Position numbers and translations under genes: made by a program. A stretch of 64,000 bases of DNA from Calendula officinalis (Eukaryota > Streptophyta > Magnoliopsida > Asterales > Asteraceae), in NCBI GenBank assembly GCA_963853835.1, contig OY970820.1, positions 72,226,909-72,290,908 of the forward strand. Direction: 5' to 3'. The number at the start of each line of letters is the position of its first letter. Positions within the stretch are counted from its first letter, which is position 1. Below the pieces are notes generated by a model. The model did not search any database and had not been told where the DNA came from. It was given only the letters and a program-made list of their open reading frames with translations. This document shows, piece by piece, positions 42,837 to 53,363 of this stretch.

Positions 42837-44281
42837 GTGATGATGAGGAAGAGATTGAGAACAAAGCCTTCATGGATTTTACTGAAGAAGATTTGAAGAG
42901 CTCCTTTGAAAGAGATATCAAAGAAGCTGAGAGGATGAGTGTTCATACTGATTGGGATTCCACTCAGTTGTACAAGGTGAGTTCCTTTCAAACTTATTCA
43001 GTGAATGAAAAAGAAAAGATTTTTGAGTATATGATTGTTGATCTTAAAACTTTAGTACAGAGAGAAAAAGCTTTAAAATTAACAATTCTTGAACTTGAAA
43101 GGGTAAATAATGAACATTTAGATAAATTAGCAAAATTTAAAGATTTAGAACTCAATTTTTTAAACTTACAAGACATGAATCAAAGATTAGCTGATAAAGC
43201 TCATTTATACAAGTTAGAAAAAGAAAAATTTGAAAACCAGTGTAAATCTTGGGGAACTGCATGTATTAAATTAAATAAATGTCTAAATCAACAATTTCCA
43301 GAAAATGTGAGGGCTGCACTTGGTGTTGATCCTCAGTTAAAAAATAGAAATAATTTTGCTGATTTATTTGAAGAATTTTCTGATATGAACCCTATTCAGT
43401 TTGTAAAAGCAAAAACTTTTTTTGAAGTTGGATGTCAAACTGAGTCAGATGATGAGGATAAAATCATTTTTGAAAAACAAATAGGTCCTTCCATCTTTTC
43501 TAAGTGCTATACTGAACTACAAGAGCTTAGTATCGAATTTCCTGAAAAGGAAATTTCTGATACTGACCTCGAAGTTGTGCAGTATGACACTTCTGCTGTT
43601 CCTCCATTTGAAGTTTTATTTAACACAAATACTTTTGAGTTATATAAAGAACCTGAGTCTACAGGCTAGAAAACTACTACTACTCAAAATGTTTTATCTA
43701 ATACTGAGTCTACAGGAACAGCAAAGTCAACTACTCAAGAATCTAAAGAACCTGTTCAAGTTTTCATTCTAAAACATGATAAAAAGAAAACAACTTCAAC
43801 AGGATCTTCAAGTGGCAAAAACAAGAAGTCAAATGATAAAAAGACTTCTCTGCCTAATAAAACTAAGACACCAGAACCATCTCCTTCAAAACCAGTCAAA
43901 CATAATACTAAAACTCCATTAAAAAATGACAAAAATAATACTTTAAAATCTATTGGTGATCAGATTAAAATCTTAAGTCAAAAGTTTGCAAAATTCACTC
44001 ATACTGATCAACCAAAAGTCAAACAATTTTCTAAAATTCCTTATGAAAATATGTTTAGAAACAGACCTAGAAAATGTTATCGATGTCATCATACTGGACA
44101 TAAAGGAGATGAATGCTGGACTGATCTCTCAAGTCCTAGGTACTCAGTACCAAAGAAAAAGACAGAAACTAAGTCAGTATCACCAAAGAAGACCTCAAAG
44201 GTTTCTCCTAAAGTGATACTGAACTCTCCAACAAAAGAGATCAAGTCAACCCCCGTTTCTCCTACCAAAGGCCCCATTTAA
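42821..44281 (+). pseudogene. Gag, second part with coiled coil and second zinc knuckle
   Basis: Continuation of Gag in the shifted frame: an acidic start, a long heptad-like coiled coil (about 43010-43240, VDLKTLVQREKALKLTILEL onward), then a Ser/Thr/Lys-rich region. A TAG at 43667-43669 interrupts it; the same frame stays open afterwards to a second knuckle-like motif CYRCHHTGHKGDECW (about 44077-44121) and a Pro/Lys/Thr tail. Long Gag with two knuckles and a coiled coil is usual in SIRE-type elements. DNA words ATACTGA are frequent here. Confidence 0.8.
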
Positions 44282-44313
44282 AAACGGGTTCCTAAAAGGA
44301 ACTAACTCTTATT

Positions 44314-46188
44314 TTGTGTCTTGTGCAGGGTGACAGAAAATGGTACCTAGATAGTGGTTGTTCAAGACACATGACTGGCAGTATGGAGTACCTCCTCAAC
44401 TATACTCCAGAGAAGGGTCCTTCTGTCATCTTTGGAGATGATTCTATAGGGAAAACAAGAGGTTATGGGGTGATCAAGGCAGGCAACATAACTTTTAAAA
44501 GAGTTGCCTATGTAGAGGGTCTTAAACACAATCTGCTCAGTATCAGCCAGATGTGTGATGATGACAATGAAGCTCGTTTCAGAAAGATTGCAGGAATCAT
44601 CTACAATGAAAAAGGGCAACCTGTACTCATTGCTAGAAGAGAAAAAGATGTTTATGTGGTCAATCTGTCTGAAATAGACCCCACTATTCGATTTTGCCTG
44701 CTGTCTAAAGTCAAACCAGAATTACATTGGTTATGGCACAAGAAGCTCTCTCATATAAATTTCAGAAACATAAATGAGCTCAGTATTAAGAAACTGGTGA
44801 GAGGGTTGCCCACTATTACTTATTCAAAAGAGAAGTTATGCTCAGCATGTGAAATGGGCAAGCAGAAGAAGAGTTCATTCAAGTCAAAGGTTAATCATTC
44901 CATTAATGAACCTCTTACAATGATACATACGGATCTTTTTGGCCCCATTAGCACACCACCTTTGGCCAAAAAGATCTATACATTAGTCCTGGTAGATGAA
45001 TTCTCAAGATACACTTGGGTTATTTTTCTCAAGACTAAAGCCGATGCAACAACAGAAATCATTGCCTTCATTAAAAGAGAAGAACTTCAAAAAGGCAACA
45101 AGGTCAAACAACTAAGAAGTGACCATGGTACTGAGTTTAAGAACTCAGTATTGGCTGATTTCTGTGAAGAAAAAGGAATCGTACAAAACTTCTCTGCAGC
45201 CTACACACCACAACAACATGGTGTTGTAGAACGAAAGAATAGAACCTTGATTGAAGCTGCAAGAACTTTGTTATGCCATGCTGGACTGGCACTGAGCTTC
45301 TGGGCAGAAGCTGTCAATTGTACAAATTTTACTCAGAACAGAGCTACAATAGTCCAGAGACATCAAAAGACTCCTTATGAGTTATATAATGGCAAGGTTC
45401 CTAATGTGGAATACTTCCACATCTTTGGGAGTAAATGTTTTGTACTCAGTACTAAACAAAATCTTAACAAATTTGCTCCCAAAGCAAATGAAGGTGTGTT
45501 CATGGGCTACTCTCCACACTCTAAAGCCTTCACAGTGTATGTCATCTCAACTAAGATGATTGTAGAATCTATTCATGTTACATTTGATGAAAATCAGAAT
45601 GAGCATTCTACCTCAGCAACAGAAGACATCAATGGCATAGAAATTCTATGCAATCTAGAAAACTCAATTGCTGAACATCCCAAGTCTCACCCATACTATG
45701 TTGATCATGGTATGAGTGATACTAATCAAGAAATAACTCAGTCTAACTCAAATGTATCAAATTCTGAGGTTCCCATAACTGAGAACCCTAATACTGAGTT
45801 TCCAATTCTTGACTTGAACAACTCCACCTATGAGGAAGGTGAATCTTCCAGTACTGCTCAAGAATCCACATCAAATTTGCAAAATTCAGAAGAACAGCAA
45901 CCAGTGTTGTCTGATACTGACCAGAATTCCACTCAGTGTCAGGCAGACAGTACATCAACACAACAAGATATTGTTGACCTTGTCTCAAATGCTCCCTTAG
46001 GAAACAATCTAAGGGAACACAGAGATCATCCTCATTCTAATATTATTGGTCCAATTGAACAAGGTGTCCAAACAAGAAGAAAGTTAGAATTTGAACCCCA
46101 AGCAACTGCAAACTTTTGTTTCTTCTCAAGCTTCTTATCTACCATAGAACCAAAGAAAGCTGATGAAGCTTTATTAGATGAAGACTAG
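44314..46188 (+). pseudogene. Protease and integrase, plus-strand SIRE-like element
   Basis: Aspartic protease site in WYLDSGCSRHMTG (about residue 11), the pre-integrase zinc site LWHKKLSHINFRNINELSIK...CSACEMGKQKK, and the integrase catalytic core: the Asp in IHTDLFGPI, the Asp in LRSDHGTEFKN, the Glu in GVVERKNRTLIEAAR. The C-terminal Copia motif FGSKCFVLSTKQNLNKFAPK is followed by an Asn/Thr/Ser-rich linker. The frame ends with TAG at 46186-46188, at the position where homologues have Trp before VEAMQEEL, so reverse transcriptase is cut off. The catalytic residues themselves are intact. Confidence 0.9.
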
Positions 46189-46197
46189 GTAGAAGCT

Positions 46198-47136
46198 ATG
46201 CAAGAAGAACTGACAGAGTTTGAAAGAAATAAAGTTTGGAACCTAGTACCACCTCCTGCTGGCAAAACTATTAATGGTACTAAGTGGGTGTTCATAAACA
46301 AGATGGACAAGGATGGTGTTGTCATCAGAAATAAAGCAAGACTGGTTGCTCAGGGTTACAGACAAGAAGAAGGCATTGACTATGATGAAACTTTTGCACC
46401 AGTTGCAAGAATTGAAGCTATTAGGTTGTATCTTGCATATGCAGCTTTCAAGAATTTCAAAGTTTATCAGATGGATGTCAAGAGTGCTTTTCTTAATGGA
46501 AAACTACAGGAGGAAGTTTATGTTAAACAACCACCAGGTTTTGTTGATCCTAAATTTCCTAATTATTTTTTTAAGCTTGATAAAGCTCTATATGGGCTCA
46601 AACAAGCTCCCAGAGCCTGGTATGATACCCTGTCTGAGTACTTAATTGAAAATAAGTTTATAAGAGGTAAAATTGAGAAAACATTATTTTCAAAAAGGAA
46701 AGGTTCTGACATTCTACTCATTCAGATATATGTAGATGATATTATCTTTGGCTCCACTGACAAGTCAATGTGTGACTGGTTTGCTAAGATAATGTCATCT
46801 CAGTATCAGATGAGTATGACGGGAGAACTTACTTACTTTCTTGGTTTACAAGTTGAACAAAAGCCTAATGGCACTTTCATAAATCAAAGTAAGTATGTGC
46901 ATGACATGCTTAAGAAATATAAATTTGAAAATTTATCTTCCATGCACACTCCTATGGGTACTCAGGATAAAATAAGTAAAGATGAAACTGGTAAACTAGT
47001 ATGTCAATCCACATACCGAGGTATGATTGGTTCTTTACTCTACTTAACAGCTAGCAGGCCTGATGTCCTGTTTGCAACTTGTTTGTGTGCTCGGTATCAG
47101 GCTGATCCTAAAGAATCACATATGAAAGGCTGTTAA
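46198..47136 (+). pseudogene. Reverse transcriptase, plus-strand SIRE-like element
   Basis: Complete RVT_2 domain: IRNKARLVAQGYRQEEGIDY, YQMDVKSAFLNGKLQEEVYV, LDKALYGLKQAPRAWYDTLS, catalytic YVDDIIFGS, YFLGLQVEQKPNGTFINQSK, then MIGSLLYLTASRPDV. It begins after the premature TAG at 46186 and ends near 47130 through a 1-base insertion in the KESHMKxVKR motif that links it to RNase H. It copies element RNA into DNA; this copy cannot make a full polyprotein. Confidence 0.9.
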
Positions 47137-47139
47137 GCG

Positions 47140-47671
47140 CATTTTTAGATATCTTTCAGGTACTCCTAACATGGGTCTTTGGTATCCCAAAGACTCAAAC
47201 TTTGACCTTGAAGGGTATACAAATGCAGATTTTGCAGGTTGTAGGTTGGACAGGAAGAGTACAAGTGGAGGATGTCAATTCCTCGGTGGCAGACTAGTTG
47301 GTTGGTCATCCAAGAAACAAAACTCAGTAGCAACTTCTACTGCAAAAGCAGAATATGTTGCTGCAGAAAGTTGTTGTGCTCAACTCTTGTGGATGCAGTA
47401 TCAACTAATGGACTATGGGTTCAATTTCCAGAAGACACCAACACATTGTGATAACAAGAGTGCTATTGCTATCTCTGAAAACCCAGTCCATCACTCCAGA
47501 ACAAAGCACATTGATATCAGACACCACTTTATTCGAGATAATATGGAAAAGGGTAAGGTTGAGGTAGATTTCGTTCCTACAGATGATCAACTGGCAGATG
47601 TGCTTACTAAACCTCTCTCTGAGGAAAGGTTTATGTACTTACTAGGACAATTGGGTATGTTGAATCCTTAA
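47140..47671 (+). pseudogene. RNase H, plus-strand SIRE-like element
   Basis: MGLWYPKDSNFDLEGYTNAD, FAGCRLDRKSTSGGCQFLGG, WSSKKQNSVATSTAKAEYVA, HIDIRHHFIRDNMEKGKVEV and LADVLTKPLSEERFMYL are all present. Its natural N-terminal part (47140-47170) is in this frame, behind the frameshift at about 47130. The domain is otherwise open to its normal stop. Confidence 0.9.
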
Positions 47672-48129
47672 TTTTCCTTAAAATTTTCTGACACTGACTG
47701 ATCAATATTACTTTCAATACTGACCATCTCAGTATCACTCGTCTGATTTATCAAATTTTATAAATTTTAATTTTTAATTGATTTATAGTTTAAATTAAAT
47801 GTTTTTATGATTTTTAATTTTTTTTATTTATTTAATTTTTTTTAAACTCGGTATTGGAGTCCTGGAGTGATACAACTGACTTTTAATCCTTATACTCCCC
47901 AACGGTAACCTTTGTTAATAAGAAAGTTACCGTTGACACAGGATAAGGCTGTCAAATCAGCCGGTTTTACTTCCCAATACCGTAATTATCACTAAATTAA
48001 GTATAAATAACAGTTTTCTCTTTCTTTAAAATTTTTTCAACAGTTATTTCTTACTTTCTCTTTCGATTCTCTCTGCGATTAAAATTTCACTATCTCTTTG
48101 CAAGCAAATTTCTTAAATCAAAATCGCAG
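47672..48129 (+). other. Spacer with candidate internal promoter for ORF3
   Basis: Non-coding, poly-T rich, with ATACTGA/TCAGTAT words near 47708 and 47731. TATAAATA at 48002-48009 is followed about 30 bp downstream by a C/T-rich tract and 128 bp downstream by the ORF3 ATG. Confidence 0.55.
48002..48009 (+). promoter_or_regulatory. TATA box upstream of ORF3 (plus element)
   Basis: TATAAATA within A/T-rich DNA; position and spacing suit a class II promoter for ORF3. The other SIRE-like element has TATAAATAG in the equivalent place. Confidence 0.5.
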
Positions 48130-49374
48130 ATGGCTAATTACAGATTCGTCGCACCGGAGGCTGCACCGGCAACTCAGTTTCGAAACGACGAAGTGCCCAA
48201 ATTTGCGAGGAACAACATCACCGCAAACTTTAACATACCTCAGGCTTGGGCGTGCCCTGAATTCACTCACATGATCACATATCTGAAGCATTGTCCGATT
48301 ACTCAAGCACTGATTCTTTCTCCTCGTGCAATCTATCCGGAAATGCTGTATAAATTTTGGTACTCTGCTAAACTTGACTCTTCGGACATGATTACCGATT
48401 GGGTTATTCCAGAACAAAGAAGAGCTTTTGTGTCCACAGCAATAATGTGGGGTCTCTTAATTTCCACACTTATTAGGTGTATGACCCACCAGACAGGGGC
48501 ATTGGATCAAATCAATGAATTCGGGATGCAAATTGTTCATGCCATGTATCATGGCCGATATATTGATTATGCTAGACTGATCTTTAACGAAATAGCTTCT
48601 CTGATTCGGGCTCCAATCAGAGAACTCAATGTTCCTTTCTGCAGATTTCTTTCTCTCATTTTTCAAAGTGGTATACCTGCTTATGTCTATGATGAATTCA
48701 ATAGTCCAAGGGTGGACCTTCCTCTACTTCATGAGAAGATTTATTTTTACAGACTAAGAGAAGGAGAGCCTGTACTGAGTCACTCCATGTGGGCTATAGT
48801 CCAGGCACACATAAATGATGAACAAAATTCTGATACTGAATCAGAAAATGATGATACTTATGATGACAGTGGTAATGGTGGGAATGATGATCACGATACT
48901 GAGATGGTGGAAGCTCAACCATCAGTAGTACAAGAACCAACATACATTTCTCCACCTGCACAGGATCCTGATGCTCCTCATATTGAAACAGCATCTGATA
49001 CTGAGCCAACAGAAGATACACCACTGGTCATCCAAAGAAGAAAAAGAGTTCTTATGGGAAACTTATCATCAGAAGAGATGCAACCCGGAAATGTTCCTTC
49101 ATTAACTGCATCTCTTCAAGCACAAAGCTTAGTTGCAGCCAATGCTGACCTTCCAGGTCCTGAACCAGAACCAACTGCTCAACATATTGAGGAACCCCAT
49201 GCTCCTCTCGATGTAGAAATTCAGTATGAGCAGCACACACTGGAAGGTGCAGCTTTCAGAAGAGAAGAGGGTCTTGAAGGTGCTGGTGCCTCAAATCAAC
49301 ATACAGAAGATCCAGCACCGACCTCAAATGATGCAAGAAGAGAATCCGACAAAGTCTCAAGTATGAATTTCTAA
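48130..49374 (+). CDS. ORF3, N-terminal exon, plus-strand SIRE-like element
   Basis: 414 residues, function unknown. Residues ~1-230 look folded: ACPEFTHMITYLKHCPITQ, ALILSPRAIYPEMLYKFWYS, then helical Trp/Leu-rich DNA-free segments and VDLPLLHEKIYFYRLREGEP. The rest is acidic and low-complexity, with DTE repeats and a small basic patch (RRKRVL). No signal peptide, transmembrane span or enzyme motif is seen. The YLKHCPITQAL...FW segment matches ORF3 of the minus-strand element, so the ORF is a lineage trait. The frame may continue by splicing: A|GTATGA near 49363 could be a donor to the acceptor at 50044. Confidence 0.7.
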   Translation: MANYRFVAPEAAPATQFRNDEVPKFARNNITANFNIPQAWACPEFTHMITYLKHCPITQALILSPRAIYPEMLYKFWYSAKLDSSDMITDWVIPEQRRAFVSTAIMWGLLISTLIRCMTHQTGALDQINEFGMQIVHAMYHGRYIDYARLIFNEIASLIRAPIRELNVPFCRFLSLIFQSGIPAYVYDEFNSPRVDLPLLHEKIYFYRLREGEPVLSHSMWAIVQAHINDEQNSDTESENDDTYDDSGNGGNDDHDTEMVEAQPSVVQEPTYISPPAQDPDAPHIETASDTEPTEDTPLVIQRRKRVLMGNLSSEEMQPGNVPSLTASLQAQSLVAANADLPGPEPEPTAQHIEEPHAPLDVEIQYEQHTLEGAAFRREEGLEGAGASNQHTEDPAPTSNDARRESDKVSSMNF

Positions 49375-50044
49375 AAAGCCCTAAACTTTTATATATATAT
49401 ATAAAATTTTCCCAAATAGAGACTATGTATTGGCCAGTACCAACTCAATACTGACCACAGTCTCAAACGAACTTTCAAATATATCCACTTATGGCCAACA
49501 TAGTTAGGCCACTGCTGCTATGCAAAATTCATATACTGAGCACCTCAATGATCATTGTCAGTCTACAGTTGTCTCAACATTTAAAGAGACAATGGTGGTT
49601 GATGTCATTCTGACACCCACTGGTGCTGCTTGAATTATGTCCAACTTATTTTTCAGTTGGGTCACATGATTCAAGAAATGATCACAAACCTTTTAAGCCA
49701 CATTAGCCAAAATTTTCCATGGGTTTAGCCACATTTCTGTTATCACTCTGATACCGAGTGATAAACATTGAAAATAATAAGAAGCACATCCCAGGCTTTG
49801 ATTTCCCAAACCAATACCTTTTAGTAAATGTGACCTATCCTATACTGAGCTACTTAAATTTTCACACTCACTTTTACTAAAAACTTTCTTACACATGCTA
49901 CGCACAAGTTCACAATATTTCATCATGAACCAGATGGAATACAGACTTCAAAAATCTGTTTATATGATTATAGAATTAAACAACACCACAATTCTATTTG
50001 ATAAACTTTTCTTACTAACCAGTTTTCTTTTTTTGTTTCTTTAG
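49375..50044 (+). other. Possible intron within ORF3
   Basis: About 670 bp with stops in all frames, A/T- and pyrimidine-rich at the end (TTTTTTTGTTTCTTTAG at 50044). The best donor is GTATGA near 49363. The phase does not fit perfectly; a nearby 1-base indel would be needed. Alternatively it is degenerate coding sequence. Confidence 0.4.
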
Positions 50045-51419
50045 CACCATCTGTGCAGGGCCAAAGGCACAAGCCACTCAGTCGCAGGAAGTACATGGGG
50101 CTTTACACACTATTCTGAATCAAATCCTGGCTATGTAGACCACTCAGAATTATATTCTGGCCATGATGGATGCCATGAGTACTGAGATAGACTCCTTAAA
50201 GCAGTCAGTGGCACTCCTTCAGCAACAACAACAGCCTACACCACCTTCACAATCTCCAACTGGAGGAAATAATGATGAGGAAAGCCCTGATACTGAGCAT
50301 CGAAGATCACCCTCTCCTGCACATACTGAGGGTGCACATGATGCTGCTACCGAACCTATGCTCTCCCCAACTCCTGAAGATCCACAGGGAGACATAGGTG
50401 GTGATACTGAACCTATTCCATCTCCATCCAATGATAACAATAAGGGGGAAAAAAGACAAAGAGACCAAGAGGTTGATCAACCTGAGCCATCTGCTCAGGG
50501 GGAGAAAATAAGGAAGTTAAATGAAGATCAACCTCCACAGCAACAACAACATCAGCAAACACCTCATACTGAACCACCTAGGTTTAGGTATGAAAGAAGC
50601 AGACAAAGGGGAAGGTCAGTTTTGGAACAACTTGAAGAAGAACCATATGAGCCATCTGCTCAGGGGGAGACTGAAACTGACCAACCACAGCAAGCTATTT
50701 CTGAGGAAAATAACTTGCAGATTATAGTGTATAGGCCTTTTGTTTGGCCTATTGCTGATGATGAAGATGAAGAACATCCACTACCATCCGAAAATTTTCT
50801 AAACTTTGCACTGGATGAAGCAAATAAAGAAAGCTCTTCATCATCATCCCCAGATGATGAAGAGCCTCCAAGAAAACCAATCTCTCCTCAAGCTGAAGGA
50901 CCTTCTAGAATCCCTAGAAGACCAATAACCAGAAGAATGTCAAATGTGGTTATGTCCTCAGAATCATGTGAAGAATCAGATCCAGCTCCACTGACTTCTA
51001 GACCTAGAAGATCTGTTCAATATACTGAGGATGAGATTGAAGCTCAAAGATATTTTCCTGTCAAGGAAGAAGATCCTGAAACTGATACTGAGGCAGATGA
51101 TTCATGGAAACCTCATACTGTCAGAAGACAAGGTGATGATGTTCTCCAACAATATTGGAACATTGTTGCTCAAAGATTCAGATATAGGGAGAACAGGATG
51201 GGTATGCTGAGAAATAAAGATTTTCTGAATGTGAAGAACATATACTGGCTAAATGAATTTGTCAACAAAATAAAAGTCGAAACTGTTGACAGATCTATTA
51301 TTGCAACATGCACTGGGCCAGTCAGTCCTCCAATGAAGATTTTCCTTCATGATATTCAGAATATGGGATTTCAAGACTGGATAAAAATTGCAAGACTGAT
51401 AAAGGAGATGCCATCTTGA
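50045..51419 (+). pseudogene. ORF3, central part, plus-strand SIRE-like element
   Basis: The frame opens at 50045 (QATQSQEVHGALHTILNQIL), meets TAG at 50136-50138 and continues through MMDAMSTEIDSLKQSVALLQ. It is a Gln/Pro/Glu-rich disordered region with basic patches (GEKRQRDQEV, RRPITRRM), then a more ordered end (VLQQYWNIVAQRFRYRENRM, WLNEFVNKIKVETVDRSI). It stops with TGA at 51417-51419 where the neighbouring frame context suggests an Arg codon. Role unknown; composition suits a nuclear, nucleic-acid-associated protein. Confidence 0.55.
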
Positions 51420-51886
51420 TTTTCTAAAGCCCAAGTGATGATGGATGAAATCTGGGATGTATCTGCTATATGCTATGAAAAGGGCATCCTTTATGCAGCA
51501 GATTACAGGGCACTCAGTGTGATGACTGAGGCTGTAAAGAACAACAAACCTGAATGCCTTAACACCTTCAGAATTTTTCCCAAATATACTGTTCCTCCTA
51601 ACCTTATCTTTCAAGATCAAAAGAGTACCATATATCCACATCTAGATATATGTATACTGACTCAGAGGACAGGGAGTGCTTCATTACTGAAGCAGATTTG
51701 GCAACAGCTCCAATCAGTCATTTGGTGGGCTTAAAATGGATGATAACCAAGAAAGAAGACTCTTGGTTTAGAAAGAAGATAGTTGTTGTACTAAACAACA
51801 TGCAAGATGAAGTGAAGAAGAGAGAAGAGTTCATCCATGTGAAGAAAGAAGTCTTCTATGAGTTTGAGTCAATCAACAAAGGATGA
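51420..51886 (+). pseudogene. ORF3, C-terminal part, frame-broken
   Basis: Two overlapping ORFs (51435-51734 and 51650-51886) are parts of one reading frame separated by an indel near 51640. The first has MMDEIWDVSAICYEKGILYA and FRIFPKYTVPPNL; the second has ECFITEADLATAPISHLVGL and a Lys/Glu-rich end. The layout (ordered module with aromatics, then charged tail before the polypurine tract) mirrors ORF3 of the minus-strand element. Confidence 0.6.
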
Positions 51887-51956
51887 AGAAGAAGACTTTG
51901 CAGCCTGAAGTTGTTATTTTGTTTCTTTCTCTTTGTAGTTGTTTTGTTCTCATTAG

Positions 51957-51968
51957 ATAGGGGGAGAT
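51957..51968 (+). promoter_or_regulatory. Polypurine tract
   Basis: ATAGGGGGAGAT directly before the 3' LTR, the plus-strand priming site. Confidence 0.85.
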
Positions 51969-52470
51969 TGTTAAGGCAAAAAGCCTTACCTCTTTGAATC
52001 TTAGGATAACAAAACAACCTAAACTAGCTTAGATTAAATAGTAGATTAAATTAGCTAAGTTAGGAGTGATACTGAGTTTGGCCAGTATTGGCCACTCAGT
52101 ATAAGCACTCAGTATTGGAAAATCAATACTGAGTAGAAGGACTGAGTTACAAGTCAGTATTGTAATGGACTAAGATCAAATCCCTTGATCTTAGTCATTA
52201 CCTTAGTTTAGTCCTTCGGTTACTCCTTTGCCATTATGTAAGATCTCTATAAACATTATAAATAGATATCATCTTGCAAAGGAGTACTTAACCAATTCAC
52301 GTATTCACTTCCATACATTTTGTAATTGATCAGTGGTCTTGTTATTCCGCAACAAGCCACACTTAGTGGATTTATACATTGACTATATTCTTGTGTTATC
52401 ACTTTAATATTTCATTAAGTATAATAACCTATCAATTAACATTACAAACCAGGGTTGTTGTGACCTAACA
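51969..52470 (+). repeat. 3' LTR of plus-strand SIRE-like element
   Basis: 502 bp; matches the 5' LTR except for four substitutions and two short indels. Followed by the target duplication CACAA. Confidence 0.95.
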
Positions 52471-52707
52471 CACAAAATTTCTCATATTATTGAATTTGGA
52501 CACTAAATTTATCATATATAAAATATTTTAACAAAAATAGACCGAATAATCGCCGGTTCCGGTTATCCACCGGTTACCGGTTCCTAAATTTTGAGAACCG
52601 GGACCGGAACCTCTTAGGGTGGTTCCATAATATTAGGAACCGGAACCGCTGGTTCCAAAGCGTTTCCGGTTCCAATTCCGGTTACCCGTTTTTTCTGCTC
52701 ACCCCTA

Positions 52708-53281
52708 CCTACATGTTATAATACATCGAAGGAAGAAAAAAGAAAGTTTTGTCAATTTTTTCATGATATTAAGGTTCCATCAACTTAAATCAAACATTAA
52801 AAGATTTGTGTCGATGAAAGACTATAAATTGCTTGGGATGAAGTCTCATGATTGTCATGTTTTGATGACACATATGATTCCTATCGCAATTCGTGGAATT
52901 TTACAAGTTGATATCCGTCATACAATCACGAAACTTTGTTTGTTTTTTAATAAGATTCACTCAAAAGTTATTAATGTGGAAGATCTGGACAAATGGGAGA
53001 AAGACATTTATGTTATCCTTTGTGAATTAGAGATGCACTTTCCACCCTCATTTTTTGATGTAATGGTTCACCTAGTCTCTCATATCGTACAAGAGATTAA
53101 GGCTTGTGGTCCTGTATTTCTACGATACATGTACCCTTTTGAAAGATACATGAGTATACTAAAAGGTTATGTAAGAAACCGTAATCGACCTAAGGGCAGT
53201 ATTATTGAAGGATATACTTCTGAAGAAGTGGTCGAGTTTTGTCAAGGTATTCTAAGATCAATAAGTATACATTACAATTAA
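52708..53281 (+). pseudogene. CACTA TNP2 transposase, middle part (DUF4218-like region)
   Basis: Resumes the TNP2 gene after the nested insertions: SKEEKRKFCQF, KVPST then a stop, VSMKDYKLLGMKSHDCHVLM, IPIAIRG, DKWEKDIYVILCELEMHFPP, SFFDVMVHLVSHIVQEIKAC and GPVFLRYMYPFERYMSILKGY. These are the strongly conserved C-terminal TNP2/DUF4218 blocks of plant CACTA transposases. Confidence 0.9.
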
Positions 53282-53363
53282 TATATTATATAATATATGT
53301 ATAAACATATTATAGTTGACTAATTGATACGTTACACATAGTATTTGTTCACGTACAGGATAT

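Larger units (their letters stand above)
41126..52470 (+). mobile_element. Complete 11.3-kb SIRE-like Ty1/Copia element with young LTRs
   Basis: LTRs 41126-41630 and 51969-52470; target duplication CACAA at 41121-41125 and 52471-52475. PBS at 41633, polypurine tract before 51969. The order gag, protease, integrase, reverse transcriptase, RNase H defines Copia; the third ORF downstream fits the SIRE (Maximus) lineage. The two LTRs differ by only 4 substitutions plus a 1-bp and a 2-bp indel. Nevertheless gag, pol and ORF3 carry at least seven lesions between them. It is inserted in a hAT MITE. Confidence 0.95.
40829..52707. mobile_element. hAT MITE split by a Copia element (about 524 bp of its own)
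   Basis: Left end TAGGGGTGAGCA at 40829, right end TGCTCACCCCTA at 52707, a perfect 12-bp inverted repeat. The flanking 8-mers are CCTGCATG (40821-40828) and CCTACATG (52708-52715), 7/8 identical. Subterminal DNA on both sides consists of CCGGTTCCGG/GGAACCGG words. The TNP2 reading frame resumes after the right flank. The element's own DNA is 40829-41125 and 52476-52707. Confidence 0.92.

Noticed and set aside
48130..51886. ORF3 as an envelope glycoprotein
   Set aside because: No signal peptide, transmembrane span or cysteine/glycosylation pattern; acidic and basic low-complexity regions fit better with an intracellular protein.
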